The notes under the pieces: generated by a model | The model's input: the letters and a program-made list of their open reading frames with translations, nothing else | What the model was told of the DNA's origin: nothing | Databases searched by the model: none | Shown: piece after piece, positions 27,059 to 35,630 of the stretch | Layout: each line of letters starts with the position of its first letter | Numbering within the stretch: position 1 is the first letter of the stretch | Origin: Lentisphaerota bacterium | GTDB lineage: Bacteria > Verrucomicrobiota > Kiritimatiellia > UBA8416 > JAIOPI01 | Direction of reading: 5' to 3' | DNA: 64,000 nt | Assembly (NCBI GenBank): GCA_021413965.1 | Contig: JAIOPI010000018.1 | Coordinates: 111,514-175,513, forward strand | Translations under genes and position numbers: made by a program

Positions 27059-27610
27059 ATGAAGATGTCGCGCCAGTTCTTCGATCCGAGGTTTCAGTTG
27101 CGCGAGCACAGGCAATCGCACGTGCTGGCCTGTATTCTGTTCTGGTCCGTGCTGAGCTACGTCGCCATCAGCCGTGTGCTCGTCAATGGGGCCGAGGTGC
27201 AGGGCCACAGCATGATGCCGACGCTGGCGGACGGGGACCGGGTCTTCTTGAATTTGTGGCTCTACCGGATCGTCGACCCTCATCGTGGGGATGTAATCGC
27301 CCTGGACGTCCCCGGTTACGACGGGGCCTCCGTCAAGCGCGTGGTGGCGCTGCCGGGCGAAACGGTTCAGGTCCGGGACGGGGCCGTGTTTGTCAACGGC
27401 CATGAACTGGATGAACCTTACCTGCCGCCCGGGATCATCACCCGGTCGGGCGCCCTGTCGACGAACGTCTACCAAGTGGCCGATGACTGCTACTTCGTCC
27501 TTGGAGACAATCGCGACGACAGCCTGGACAGCCGGCGATTCGGAGCTGTCTCGCGGTCATGGATCCGCGGCCGTGTTGCGGGGCTTGGCTTTGCGGAGTT
27601 CCGGTACTGA
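27059..27610 (+). CDS. lepB: signal peptidase I
   Basis: 183 residues. It cleaves Sec and Tat signal peptides on the outer face of the cytoplasmic membrane. One N-terminal membrane anchor (LACILFWSVLSYVAI) precedes box B GHSMMPTL with the catalytic Ser, box D SVKRVVALPGE with the catalytic Lys, and box E GDNRDDSLDSRRFG. Length is short but complete. ATG 27059 follows GGGGAGAGG; a second ATG two codons later is an alternative. The track's longer start runs through the gap upstream. Confidence 0.93.
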   Translation: MKMSRQFFDPRFQLREHRQSHVLACILFWSVLSYVAISRVLVNGAEVQGHSMMPTLADGDRVFLNLWLYRIVDPHRGDVIALDVPGYDGASVKRVVALPGETVQVRDGAVFVNGHELDEPYLPPGIITRSGALSTNVYQVADDCYFVLGDNRDDSLDSRRFGAVSRSWIRGRVAGLGFAEFRY

Positions 27611-27750
27611 CCGGGCGTACCCGCCGGTCGCCAGGCGGGGTGAGGAATCCGGCCGGTGCCGCTTGTCTGGCCGGCCCGGCAGTGATACCTTGTCTGTGTG
27701 CGGTGCGCCGATCGTCGGCCGCCGGATGGAAACCTGAGGGAGATGGATTT

Positions 27751-28089
27751 ATGGACATGCTTATTCACACGGACGGCGTGACGCTCACCAAGAAACTGGA
27801 AGGGGCGATCGAGGAGAAGATCGGCCGGTTGGAGCAGTATGCGCCGCGGGCTCTGCGCACACGCGTCAAAATTCGCAAGGTCAGCGCGCACGCTGGCACG
27901 AGCCAGTTCGTGGTGGGGGTCCTGATCGAGGTGCCGGGGAGCGATATCAGCGCGGAAGAGAAGGGGCCCGAGCCCATGGCCGCGCTGGATCTCGTCTCGG
28001 AAAAGCTCGAGAGCCGGCTGCGCAAGATCAAGACCCGCCGCCTGCGCCGCCGCCACCACGATACGTCCGCGGCGATCGAGGCGGACTAG
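27751..28089 (+). CDS. hpf: ribosome hibernation-promoting factor (HPF/RaiA family)
   Basis: 112 residues from ATG 27751, behind TGAGGGAGA. The short beta-alpha-beta-beta-beta-alpha fold reads MLIHTDGVTLTKKLEGAIEE, RTRVKIRKVSAH and DLVSEKLESRLRKIKTRR. The basic C-terminal helix contacts 16S rRNA. There is no second dimerisation domain, so it is the short type that works with RMF-like partners or alone. The stop overlaps the convergent lipoprotein gene by 4 nt. Confidence 0.85.
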   Translation: MDMLIHTDGVTLTKKLEGAIEEKIGRLEQYAPRALRTRVKIRKVSAHAGTSQFVVGVLIEVPGSDISAEEKGPEPMAALDLVSEKLESRLRKIKTRRLRRRHHDTSAAIEAD

Positions 28090-28478
28090 TCGATCGACAG
28101 CGAGACGGAGAGGTGGTCGGATCCGCCGACGCTGACGTCGAGAATCGAGTTTCGGCCTTCGAGAATATCGACGTCCGCCGCGAACGTGCGGTCGCCGTTG
28201 GTTTCGTCGAGCACGACACGGGGCACGCCGGGGGTCAGGTCGAAGGCTTCCCAGTGGCCGTCATTCACTTCGCCGATCAGCACGCCGTCGACATAGACGG
28301 ACACGTTCATCTCGCCGTTGTTATCGACAATCAGGGCGCCCTGTCCCGGGGGTGCGGTATGGTCAAAGTCCTCCGTGGTATCGCAGCCGCTGGCGAGCAG
28401 GAGTCCGGCGAGCAGCGCGCCGGAAAACAGGTGGCGGGCGATTTGGCAAGGCGTGGCAGACCAAGTGAAGCGCGACAT
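28086..28478 (-). CDS. small lipoprotein with PEGA-like domain
   Basis: 130 residues from ATG 28478, chosen because GGAGG is 6 nt upstream. A lipoprotein signal ends in the lipobox LLASGC. The mature part DNNGEMNVSVYVDGVLIGEVNDG, then ENTNGDRTF-type strands and LSVSLSID, resembles a single beta-rich PEGA-like or carbohydrate-binding-like domain. No function recognised. It is probably anchored in the outer membrane since Asp is not at +2 (the residue there is Asp of CDT, so retention in the inner membrane is possible by the E. coli rule). Confidence 0.65.
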   Translation of the reverse strand: MSRFTWSATPCQIARHLFSGALLAGLLLASGCDTTEDFDHTAPPGQGALIVDNNGEMNVSVYVDGVLIGEVNDGHWEAFDLTPGVPRVVLDETNGDRTFAADVDILEGRNSILDVSVGGSDHLSVSLSID

Positions 28479-28645
28479 GTTCATCCTCCCTCGCACACCA
28501 CGGGGGTGCATTGTTGAGGCGCCATTATAGGGATGTCCCGGGCCCCTTGTCCAGCGGTAGCGCGTTCCAACAGCGGCGATGCGTCGCCGCTGGCGTCGCA
28601 GAAACCCTATGGCCAGAATGCGGTCATGTGGGGTAATATTAACGG

Positions 28646-29470
28646 ATGCAAACACCGGAACCCATGGTCGGCAGCCTGAGCCCGGAGCAGGTGGACTTCT
28701 TCCGCCGCGAGGGCTATCTCATCGTCCGACGTCTATTTTCCAGCGGTGAAGTCGACGCTCTGCGCGCCAGGTTCGAACGCCTGGTGGCGGGAACCGAGCC
28801 TGCCCCGCCGGGCCAGTGGCCGAACGATCCCCAGGCCGCAGATCCCCTGCAGCGCTGCCCGCGGGTCATGATGCCGCACCGTTGGGACGGCCTGTCGCGT
28901 CGCTGGCTGCTGGATCCGCGACTCCGCACGATTCTGCGCACGCTGCTGGAGGACGAGCCGATTGCGACGCAAAGCATGTTTTATTTCAAGCCGCCGGGAG
29001 CGCGGGGCCAGGCGCTGCACCAGGACAATTTCTACCTGCAGGTCGAGCCGCACTCGTGCATCGCCGCCTGGACCGCCATCGACCCCTCGGTCCCCGAGAA
29101 CGGCGGCCTCTCGGTGGTGCCGCACACCCAGGACTACGCGCTGGTCTGCCCGGAGCAGGCCGACATGGCGGAGAGTTTCGTCACGCACCTTGTCCGGCCG
29201 CCCGCGGGGGCGCAGGCGGTGCCCGCGGAACTGCAGCCCGGCGACACGCTGTTCTTCAATGGCAACGTCATCCACGGGTCCGGGCCGAACCGGTCGCCCA
29301 CCCTGTGGCGGCGGTCATTCATTTGCCACTACATGCCCGCGTCGGCGCGTTGCATCAGCTCGTGGTACTTCCCGCTGCTCAACTTCTCCGGAGACGAGGT
29401 TGTGTATGGTGCCACCCAAGGTGGCGGGCCGTGCGGCGTGGAGTTCAAGCTGGCGAACTACGGGGCCTGA
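28646..29470 (+). CDS. phytanoyl-CoA dioxygenase (PhyH) family protein
   Basis: 274 residues. Fe(II)/2-oxoglutarate oxygenase fold. FFRREGYLIVRRLFS is the family start, LHQDNFYL contains the H-x-D iron ligands, and GNVIHGSGPNRSPTLWRRSF holds the distal His and the Arg that binds 2-oxoglutarate. Substrate cannot be told; PhyH paralogues in this kind of genome act on many small molecules. It stands alone, with the upstream lipoprotein gene divergent and the next gene convergent. Confidence 0.9.
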   Translation: MQTPEPMVGSLSPEQVDFFRREGYLIVRRLFSSGEVDALRARFERLVAGTEPAPPGQWPNDPQAADPLQRCPRVMMPHRWDGLSRRWLLDPRLRTILRTLLEDEPIATQSMFYFKPPGARGQALHQDNFYLQVEPHSCIAAWTAIDPSVPENGGLSVVPHTQDYALVCPEQADMAESFVTHLVRPPAGAQAVPAELQPGDTLFFNGNVIHGSGPNRSPTLWRRSFICHYMPASARCISSWYFPLLNFSGDEVVYGATQGGGPCGVEFKLANYGA

Positions 29471-29491
29471 GCCGGGGTGGCTCCGGGGCCG

Positions 29492-30085
29492 TCAGCGGGA
29501 TCCGAAATCGGCGTGAATCTGCAGGGCCTCGCTGGCGTTGGGATGGATGCGGAAGCCGGCCTTGCGCAGCGCCGCCCACACGCGTTCCAGTTCGGGCCCG
29601 TGGAGCCGGTGCGTGCGCCGGATGAGCCAGGCGGGCGTGAGCGGTCCGAGGGGCAATAGCACCGGGGTTTTTCCGGCCACCGCGAAGCGCACATCCACGT
29701 GGTCCCCGGATCGATCGTGTCCGTTGGTTGAGAAGATGCCTGCTGCTTCGGCGCGGCGGCGGGGATAGAGCCGGGTGAAGATCGCGGCCCCGAGTCGGCG
29801 CAGGCGGTTACGGCGAGCGGTCTGCGCCGGCGTCTCGTATCCCCGGATGACGCTCAGCGCGAGGCCGTCGCCCTGCCGGTCCAAGTCCCCTTGCGCGGCG
29901 AGCAGCCCCTCAAGCGCCTTGGCCGTGATCAGCACTGTCTTGTAGGGCCAGCGCGGACGAACCCCGACCCGCCGGAGGCCCGGGGCTGCCGTGTGTGGGA
30001 GTTCCAGCAGCGGCTGGCCTTCGCCGTCACAGGCGGGGGCGCCCGGTTGGGCGCCTGATGGTGGGTAAGCGTGCGTTGTCGTCAC
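29492..30085 (-). CDS. hypothetical protein, possibly M15/VanX-like
   Basis: 197 residues from a GTG start. No sure family. VIRGYETPAQTARRNRLRR looks like the region of M15 peptidases that precedes the zinc site. GHDRSGDHVDVRF resembles SxHxxGxAxD with a one-residue insertion, and LQIHADFG is near the C-terminus where ExWH is expected, but the catalytic Glu is not in the usual place. No signal peptide is seen. It could be an inactive or diverged D-Ala-D-Ala dipeptidase-fold protein; this is weak. Confidence 0.5.
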   Translation of the reverse strand: MTTTHAYPPSGAQPGAPACDGEGQPLLELPHTAAPGLRRVGVRPRWPYKTVLITAKALEGLLAAQGDLDRQGDGLALSVIRGYETPAQTARRNRLRRLGAAIFTRLYPRRRAEAAGIFSTNGHDRSGDHVDVRFAVAGKTPVLLPLGPLTPAWLIRRTHRLHGPELERVWAALRKAGFRIHPNASEALQIHADFGSR

Positions 30086-30139
30086 GGCGATCCGCGCCAG
30101 GGGATGGCGCCCTCCAGGGACGCGAGTCGCGGCCGGTGT

Positions 30140-31639
30140 CTATTCGCGGTGTGCTTTGCCGGCCTCATACAGGTTGAGCCGCTGCTGCAAGGCTTCGGCG
30201 AGGGCGGTGTCGCCCAGTTCGCGCGCCAGTTCGAGTCCGCGGCGGGCGGAGGCGACGGCCTTGGCGAACTGGCCGTGGCCGGCGTAGGCCGCGCCCAGCG
30301 TGTCCAGCAACCCCGGGTGTTCCCCCTCGACGAGCGAGCAGGCCTTCTCCGCCATGCGCACGGCTTCCGAGCTGCGGCGGGAATCCGTATCGGTGCTGGT
30401 GGCGTAGATCCACGCCAGGTTGTTCAAGGCTTCCAGGTTGTCGGGATCGCGGCGCAAGGTGTCGAGGCTCAGCTTGATGGCCTGCGCGAGCTGCTGCAGG
30501 TGGGCGTCGGCAGGCTTGGGTTTGACGGAGCCCGCCGGCGGCGTGATCGGCCCTTCCTCCGTTTCCATCGGCAAATCGGCCGCGGCCAGCTTCTTGGCGA
30601 AGGCGTCCTTGTCGGTGGAGCGGAAGTACCCCTCGCGGACGGTGATCTTGTCGCTCACGATCAGTTCCATGAGGACGTCGTCCATCAGCTGCATGCCCAG
30701 GGCGCGGCCGGTTTGCATGGCCGACGCGATCTGGTGCGTCTTGCCGTCGCGGATATTCGAGGCGACGCCGCTCGTGGAGACCAGGATCTCCATCGCCGCC
30801 ACCCGGCCACGGCCGCCCTTCTTGCGGCAGAGAGTCTGGGCGATCACCCCTTTGAGCGAGCTCGCGAGCATGGCCCGGATCTGGTTCTGGCGCGCGGTGG
30901 GGAACTTATCGATGATGCGCTCGACCGTGGACGCGGCGGTGTTGGTGTGCAGCGTGCCGAACACCAGGTGCCCGGTCTCGGCCGTTTCCACCGCGATTTC
31001 CATGGTTTCCAAGTCGCGCATTTCGCCGAGCATCACGATGTCCGGATCTTCGCGCAGCGCGGCTCGCAGGGCGTTGGCGAAGCTGCGCGTATGCACGTGC
31101 ACCTCGCGCTGATTCACCAGGCACTTTTGCGAGGTGTGCACGAACTCGACGGGATCCTCGACGGTGATGATGTGATCCGTGCGCGTCTTGTTGATGAGAT
31201 CCAGCATGGCCGCCAGCGTCGTGGATTTGCCGCTGCCGGTCGGCCCGGTGACCACAACCAGGCCCTTCGGCAGGTAGCAGAAATCCCGCACCGTCTTGGG
31301 CAGGCCCAGATCGTCCGCGGTCGGGATCTTGGTGGGAATGACGCGGAACACGGCGCCCAGGCCGAGGCGGTCGCGAAAGATGTTGGCGCGGAAGCGGCCG
31401 ACGCCGGAAATCTCGTAGGAGAAATCGGTGTCCCAGTCCTCTTCGATCGCCGCCCGGTTCCGGTCCGGCATGATTTCGTACAGCAGTTCCTTGCACTGCC
31501 CCGGGGAGAGCGGTTCGCATCCGGCAATGGGGGTCATGTCGCCGTGTTCGCGCAGATAGGGCGGCAGCGTGGCCGTCATGTGCAGATCGCTGGCGCCGCG
31601 CGTGATCATATGCGTCAGAAATTCATCGATCGCGTTCAT
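30140..31639 (-). CDS. pilT: PilT-like twitching ATPase with C-terminal TPR extension
   Basis: 499 residues; PilT is about 345. Residues 1-345 are a type IV pilus retraction ATPase: ITRGASDLHMTA, Walker A GPTGSGKSTTL, Asp box VEDPVEF, Walker B LREDPDIVMLGEMRD (the AIRNLIRE-equivalent comes later) and His box TGHLVFGTLHTN. From ~385 the sequence changes to TPRs (LDTLRRDPDNLEALNNLAWIY, HPGLLDTLGAAYAGHGQ). The extension may dock partner proteins. The start overlaps the response regulator by 4 nt, so the two are co-expressed. No pilB or pilC here. Confidence 0.9.
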   Translation of the reverse strand: MNAIDEFLTHMITRGASDLHMTATLPPYLREHGDMTPIAGCEPLSPGQCKELLYEIMPDRNRAAIEEDWDTDFSYEISGVGRFRANIFRDRLGLGAVFRVIPTKIPTADDLGLPKTVRDFCYLPKGLVVVTGPTGSGKSTTLAAMLDLINKTRTDHIITVEDPVEFVHTSQKCLVNQREVHVHTRSFANALRAALREDPDIVMLGEMRDLETMEIAVETAETGHLVFGTLHTNTAASTVERIIDKFPTARQNQIRAMLASSLKGVIAQTLCRKKGGRGRVAAMEILVSTSGVASNIRDGKTHQIASAMQTGRALGMQLMDDVLMELIVSDKITVREGYFRSTDKDAFAKKLAAADLPMETEEGPITPPAGSVKPKPADAHLQQLAQAIKLSLDTLRRDPDNLEALNNLAWIYATSTDTDSRRSSEAVRMAEKACSLVEGEHPGLLDTLGAAYAGHGQFAKAVASARRGLELARELGDTALAEALQQRLNLYEAGKAHRE

Positions 31640-32205
31640 GTCTCAGTCTCCCCTGCGGTGGCATCCTGCCCGGCCGGCGGCGTGAGCGGCCGTCCCAGCA
31701 AGGTGGCCAGCGCCGCGGTATCATCGACCAGCATCCGCGTCAGCTTCTCGCGCAGCTCCGTCATCTGCCTCAACTGCTGGTACTGCTGCTGCAATTCGTC
31801 GTAGAGGCGCTTGCTGCGGATCGCGTTGCGCACCCGCAGCAGGACTTCCTCGGCATCGACGGGCTTGTTCAGAAAGTCGTCAGCGCCCGCCGCAATGCCG
31901 TGGAGGCGGTCCTCGCGCTTCCGGAGCGAGGTGACAAGCAGGACGGGAATGGCGGCGGTGGCGGGCGTCTGTTTGATGCGCCGGCAGATTTCAATGCCAT
32001 CGGTGCCGGGCATCACGACGTCGAGCAGGACGACATCGATCGGCTGGGCCTGGATCAGGCGCCAGGCCTGATCACCGTTCATGGCTTCGATGACGGCGTG
32101 CCCTTCCGCAATCAGCAGATCCCGCAGCAGTGCGCGATTGGCGCGCTCGTCGTCGACGACCAACACGCGTCCGCCCGTGGCTGGTTTTTCCGTTGCTTCG
32201 GTCAT
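31636..32205 (-). CDS. response regulator with C-terminal coiled coil
   Basis: 189 residues. REC domain with VLVVDDERANRALLRDLL (acidic pocket), VVLLDVVMPGTDG (phospho-acceptor Asp), LVTS and FLNKPVDAEE (Lys). After the receiver, SKRLYDELQQQYQQLRQM forms a coiled coil of the kind linking PleD- or RpfG-type regulators to an output domain. Here no output domain follows; the protein ends in a Pro/Ala-rich tail. It may act by protein contact on the coupled PilT-TPR. Confidence 0.9.
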   Translation of the reverse strand: MTEATEKPATGGRVLVVDDERANRALLRDLLIAEGHAVIEAMNGDQAWRLIQAQPIDVVLLDVVMPGTDGIEICRRIKQTPATAAIPVLLVTSLRKREDRLHGIAAGADDFLNKPVDAEEVLLRVRNAIRSKRLYDELQQQYQQLRQMTELREKLTRMLVDDTAALATLLGRPLTPPAGQDATAGETET

Positions 32206-32373
32206 GCTGGCTCCTGTCCTTGCGTCCGATGATCCGACGCGCCCCGAGTATTGGCGGCCACCCTACCAAACCGCGCGGCACGCTGTCCGTCTTTCTTTGA
32301 AGCCGTTTCAATTCCGGATGCCGTGGCAGTCAAGACGTGGCAGATGGGTGGCGGGCTGGTATGCTTTCGCGCC

Positions 32374-35300
32374 ATGTCGGTATATTTGTCACAGGCGGCG
32401 CTGCGGCGGTGGACGGATCGCGAGGGGCTGGCAGAAGGCCAGGCCTGCTATCGCCGGGGCTCCGTCACGGATCTGGATCTGAACAGCGACATGGTTCGCG
32501 CGACCGTCACCGTGGGCGGCCGGCCTGTGCGCACGCGGTTCCGCATCCTTTCCGACGGGAGCGTGGAGAGCCACTGCCCCTGCCTGTTCACGCAGGAGCG
32601 CGGCATGATTTGTGTGCACGTGGTGGCGGTGGGCTGCCTGGTGGCCGACATCACGGAGGATCCGGCGCGCGAGCGGCGCCAGCGGATTGCCGCGCGGCGG
32701 CAGGTCGAACAACGCGAGGGACGGTCGCCCCGCGCCCTGCAGCGCCGCCGGCCGGGGAGTGCCGGCAGCACGCCCGGGGTGCTGCGCCTGCGGCTGGACA
32801 CGGACCTGGACAAAGGCTGGGACGCGGACGCCATGGTCGTGACCTGCCAGGCGAGCGTGGGGGACAGCCGGCGGCGGCTCGACAAAATTGCCACCGACAT
32901 CCCGCTGAGTTTCACGGAGCAGGAGGCCGACCTGCTTTACGTGCTGGAGGACCTGGCGGGTTCGGAGGCCACGCCCGGGATCCTGACGCTTGACCGGGAG
33001 CGCTTCCTTGACCTGCTGCACGCCATGGCCCCGGGGGAGCTCGTGCTGGTGAGCGGCGCGTCCGCGCTGCAGGTTTCCGATCAGCCACAGCTGCCGTTGC
33101 TGGCTGTGACGCTGGAGACCGACAGCGGCGAACTGCGCGTGAGGCACCGGTTGGACGCGGGGCCGGCGGTCACACTGGCGGGCAGGCGGCAAGCATGGGT
33201 TCGCATCGGGAGCACGCTGCATCCGCTGGAGGCGGTGCTGCCGGCAGCGTTGCATGGGGCGTATGGCACGGCGGGTGCCGTCATCCCGCGGGCCCAGGTG
33301 CTGGCTTTTTTGCGCGAGGAACTGCCCAAGCTGGAACAGACGTTCCTGGTGGACGCCAGCGTGACCGAAGCCACGTTCACGCGGCGGGTTGGCGAACCGG
33401 ACTTTGCCGTGGAGCTGACGGGGACACCGGACCTGCTGCAGGTGCAGCTCTGGGCCTGCTATGGCGAGGCCCGGGTGCGTGCGGGGGTGCCGTCGGCGGC
33501 GGGGGGCGACAGTTTCCCCGTCGCGGGGGAACCGCTCGTTTTTGAGATGCGGGCGCCGGCGGCTGAGGAGGAGGCGGCGGCGTGGTTGCAGGAGCAGGGG
33601 GGGCTGGTGCGGGAGGGGGCGGGTTTCAAGGCGGTGTGCGGGGCGGAGGCGGTGCTGGGTGTGTTGGCCGGCACCGTGCCGGCCCTGCGTGCGCGCGGCT
33701 GGCGGGTCGAGTTCGGCGGCCTCATGGAAAGCCTGGCGGGGGGGGCGGTGTGGATCCGGCCGACCCTGACGATTGCTCCGAGTTCATCGCCCGGCTGGTT
33801 CGAGGTGGAGATTACGTATGCCGATGACCAGGGCCATGCGCTCGATCCGGCGCTGGTCGAGGATGCGCTCGATGCCGGGCGCACGAGCGTGAACGCGGAC
33901 GGGCGGTTGCTGCTGGCGAATCGCGCCGCGCTGGGCATGCTGCGGCGGGTCTGCGGCGAATGCCTGGAGGCAAGCGATGCGCGCCGCGCCCGCATCAGCG
34001 ATGTGCATGCCGGCTACCTCGCCGGGGTTCTGGCGACGCAGCCGGGAATCACGGTGGCGGCCGACGCCGCCTGGAGGGAGCATGCGCGCCGGCAGACGGA
34101 GCGCGTGGGGCTCGAACCCGTGGATGTCGGGGAGGCCCTCGGCCCGATGTTGCGCCCCTACCAGCAGGACGGTGTGAACTGGCTGCGCTTCCTGGAGAAG
34201 GGCGGCTACAACGGCATTCTGGCCGACGAGATGGGGCTGGGGAAGACCATCCAGGCGCTCGCCTGGCTGCAGGTGGAGCGGCACTCGGCCTCCGCGCGCG
34301 ATCTCCCCGCGCTGGTGGTGTGCCCGACGAGCCTGGTCGAAAACTGGGCGCGCGAGGCGGCGCGTTTTGTGCCACACCTGACCGTGCACGTCGTGCAGGG
34401 GCCGGATCGCCACCGCGCCTGGGCGGCGGTGGGCACGCACCAGCTGGTCATCACGTCCTACGCGCTGCTGCGGCGGGATATCGAGCGGTACGGTGGGCAG
34501 ACCTTTGCGGTGGTGGTGCTGGACGAGGCGCAGCACATCAAGAACCGGTCGACCCAGAACGCGCAAGCCGCCAAGCAGCTGCAGGCGATCCACCGCCTCG
34601 TGCTCACCGGCACGCCCATGGAAAACAGCGTCAGCGATCTGTGGTCCATCATGGATTTTCTGATGCCGCAGTATCTCGGCTCCCCGATGGGGTTTCGCGA
34701 GTCGTTCGAGCGTCCGGTCGGCGCGGGCGGGGCGGTGGCCGAGGTGGCGCTGCACCGGCTGCGCTGCAAGTTGCGGCCCTTCATGCTGCGGCGTCTCAAG
34801 GCGGACGTGGCGAAGGATTTGCCGGAGAAGATCAGCCGGGTGGCCACGTGTACGATGGGGCCGGAGCAGGCGGCGTTGTATCGCCGGCTGGTCAAGCAGT
34901 ACCAGGACAGCCTGGCGGCGTTGGTGGAGGAGAAGGGGTTCCAGCAGGCTCGCTTCACGGTGCTCAAGACCCTGCTGCGCTTGCGGCAACTGTGCTGCCA
35001 CCCGGCGCTGCTCAAGGCAGACGCCGAGGGCACTCCGCCGCCTTCGGCCAAGCTCGAGCTGTTCTTCGAACTGTTGGACGAGGCGTTGGACGGCGGCCAG
35101 CGCGTGCTGGTGTTCAGCCAGTTCGTGGAGATGCTGCACCTGCTGCGGAATGAACTCGACGCGCGGGGCATCCGGTATGCGTATCTGGACGGGGCCACGC
35201 GCGAGCGCCAGGCGGAGGTCGACCGGTTCAACACCAGCGGCGACATTCCGCTGTTCCTCATCAGTTTGAAGGCGGGCGGCACCGGGCTGAATCTGACCGG

Positions 35301-35553
35301 AGCGAACGTGGTCATCCACTACGACCCATGGTGGAATCCCGCGGTGGAGGACCAGGCCACGGACCGCGCCCATCGCATTGGGCAGACGCGCAACGTGTAT
35401 AGTATTAAGCTGGTCACGAGCGACAGCATCGAGGAAAAGGTCCTGGAGTTGCAGGCGCGCAAGCGGCAACTCATTGACGCCACCGTGGGCGGCCCGAACG
35501 CCATGCTGCGCTCGCTGACCTGGGAAGACGTGCAGGCGCTGCTGAAGCTCTAG
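32374..35553 (+). CDS. SWIM zinc-finger SNF2-family helicase
   Basis: 1059 residues from ATG 32374; the ribosome site is weak, so the start is uncertain. Residues ~65-90 form a SWIM finger (CPC...ICVH). A ~450-residue middle region follows with no named domain, then the SNF2 motor: ILADEMGLGKTIQALAWL (I), VVLDEAQHIKN (II), VLTGTPMEN (III), VFSQFVEMLHLL (IV), LKAGGTGLNLTGAN (V) and DQATDRAHRIGQ (VI). This matches bacterial SWIM-SNF2 proteins related to RapA/HepA. Target unknown, perhaps stalled RNA polymerase or nucleoid. It faces the response regulator divergently. Confidence 0.9.
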   Translation: MSVYLSQAALRRWTDREGLAEGQACYRRGSVTDLDLNSDMVRATVTVGGRPVRTRFRILSDGSVESHCPCLFTQERGMICVHVVAVGCLVADITEDPARERRQRIAARRQVEQREGRSPRALQRRRPGSAGSTPGVLRLRLDTDLDKGWDADAMVVTCQASVGDSRRRLDKIATDIPLSFTEQEADLLYVLEDLAGSEATPGILTLDRERFLDLLHAMAPGELVLVSGASALQVSDQPQLPLLAVTLETDSGELRVRHRLDAGPAVTLAGRRQAWVRIGSTLHPLEAVLPAALHGAYGTAGAVIPRAQVLAFLREELPKLEQTFLVDASVTEATFTRRVGEPDFAVELTGTPDLLQVQLWACYGEARVRAGVPSAAGGDSFPVAGEPLVFEMRAPAAEEEAAAWLQEQGGLVREGAGFKAVCGAEAVLGVLAGTVPALRARGWRVEFGGLMESLAGGAVWIRPTLTIAPSSSPGWFEVEITYADDQGHALDPALVEDALDAGRTSVNADGRLLLANRAALGMLRRVCGECLEASDARRARISDVHAGYLAGVLATQPGITVAADAAWREHARRQTERVGLEPVDVGEALGPMLRPYQQDGVNWLRFLEKGGYNGILADEMGLGKTIQALAWLQVERHSASARDLPALVVCPTSLVENWAREAARFVPHLTVHVVQGPDRHRAWAAVGTHQLVITSYALLRRDIERYGGQTFAVVVLDEAQHIKNRSTQNAQAAKQLQAIHRLVLTGTPMENSVSDLWSIMDFLMPQYLGSPMGFRESFERPVGAGGAVAEVALHRLRCKLRPFMLRRLKADVAKDLPEKISRVATCTMGPEQAALYRRLVKQYQDSLAALVEEKGFQQARFTVLKTLLRLRQLCCHPALLKADAEGTPPPSAKLELFFELLDEALDGGQRVLVFSQFVEMLHLLRNELDARGIRYAYLDGATRERQAEVDRFNTSGDIPLFLISLKAGGTGLNLTGANVVIHYDPWWNPAVEDQATDRAHRIGQTRNVYSIKLVTSDSIEEKVLELQARKRQLIDATVGGPNAMLRSLTWEDVQALLKL

Positions 35554-35630
35554 ACTGAGTCATGCGTTGAAGAGGGTGACCCGCAGGGTGCGGAACCTGG
35601 ACGGCGACGTTCATGGCGGGAGGAAAGCCG

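Noticed and set aside
28755-28785. tRNA-like GGTTCGAACGCC sequence
   Set aside because: It lies in the coding frame of the PhyH-like gene, and no acceptor or anticodon arms are present around it.
33784-35469. 561-residue minus ORF opposite the SNF2 helicase
   Set aside because: Shadow frame; SNF2 motifs on the plus strand are complete.
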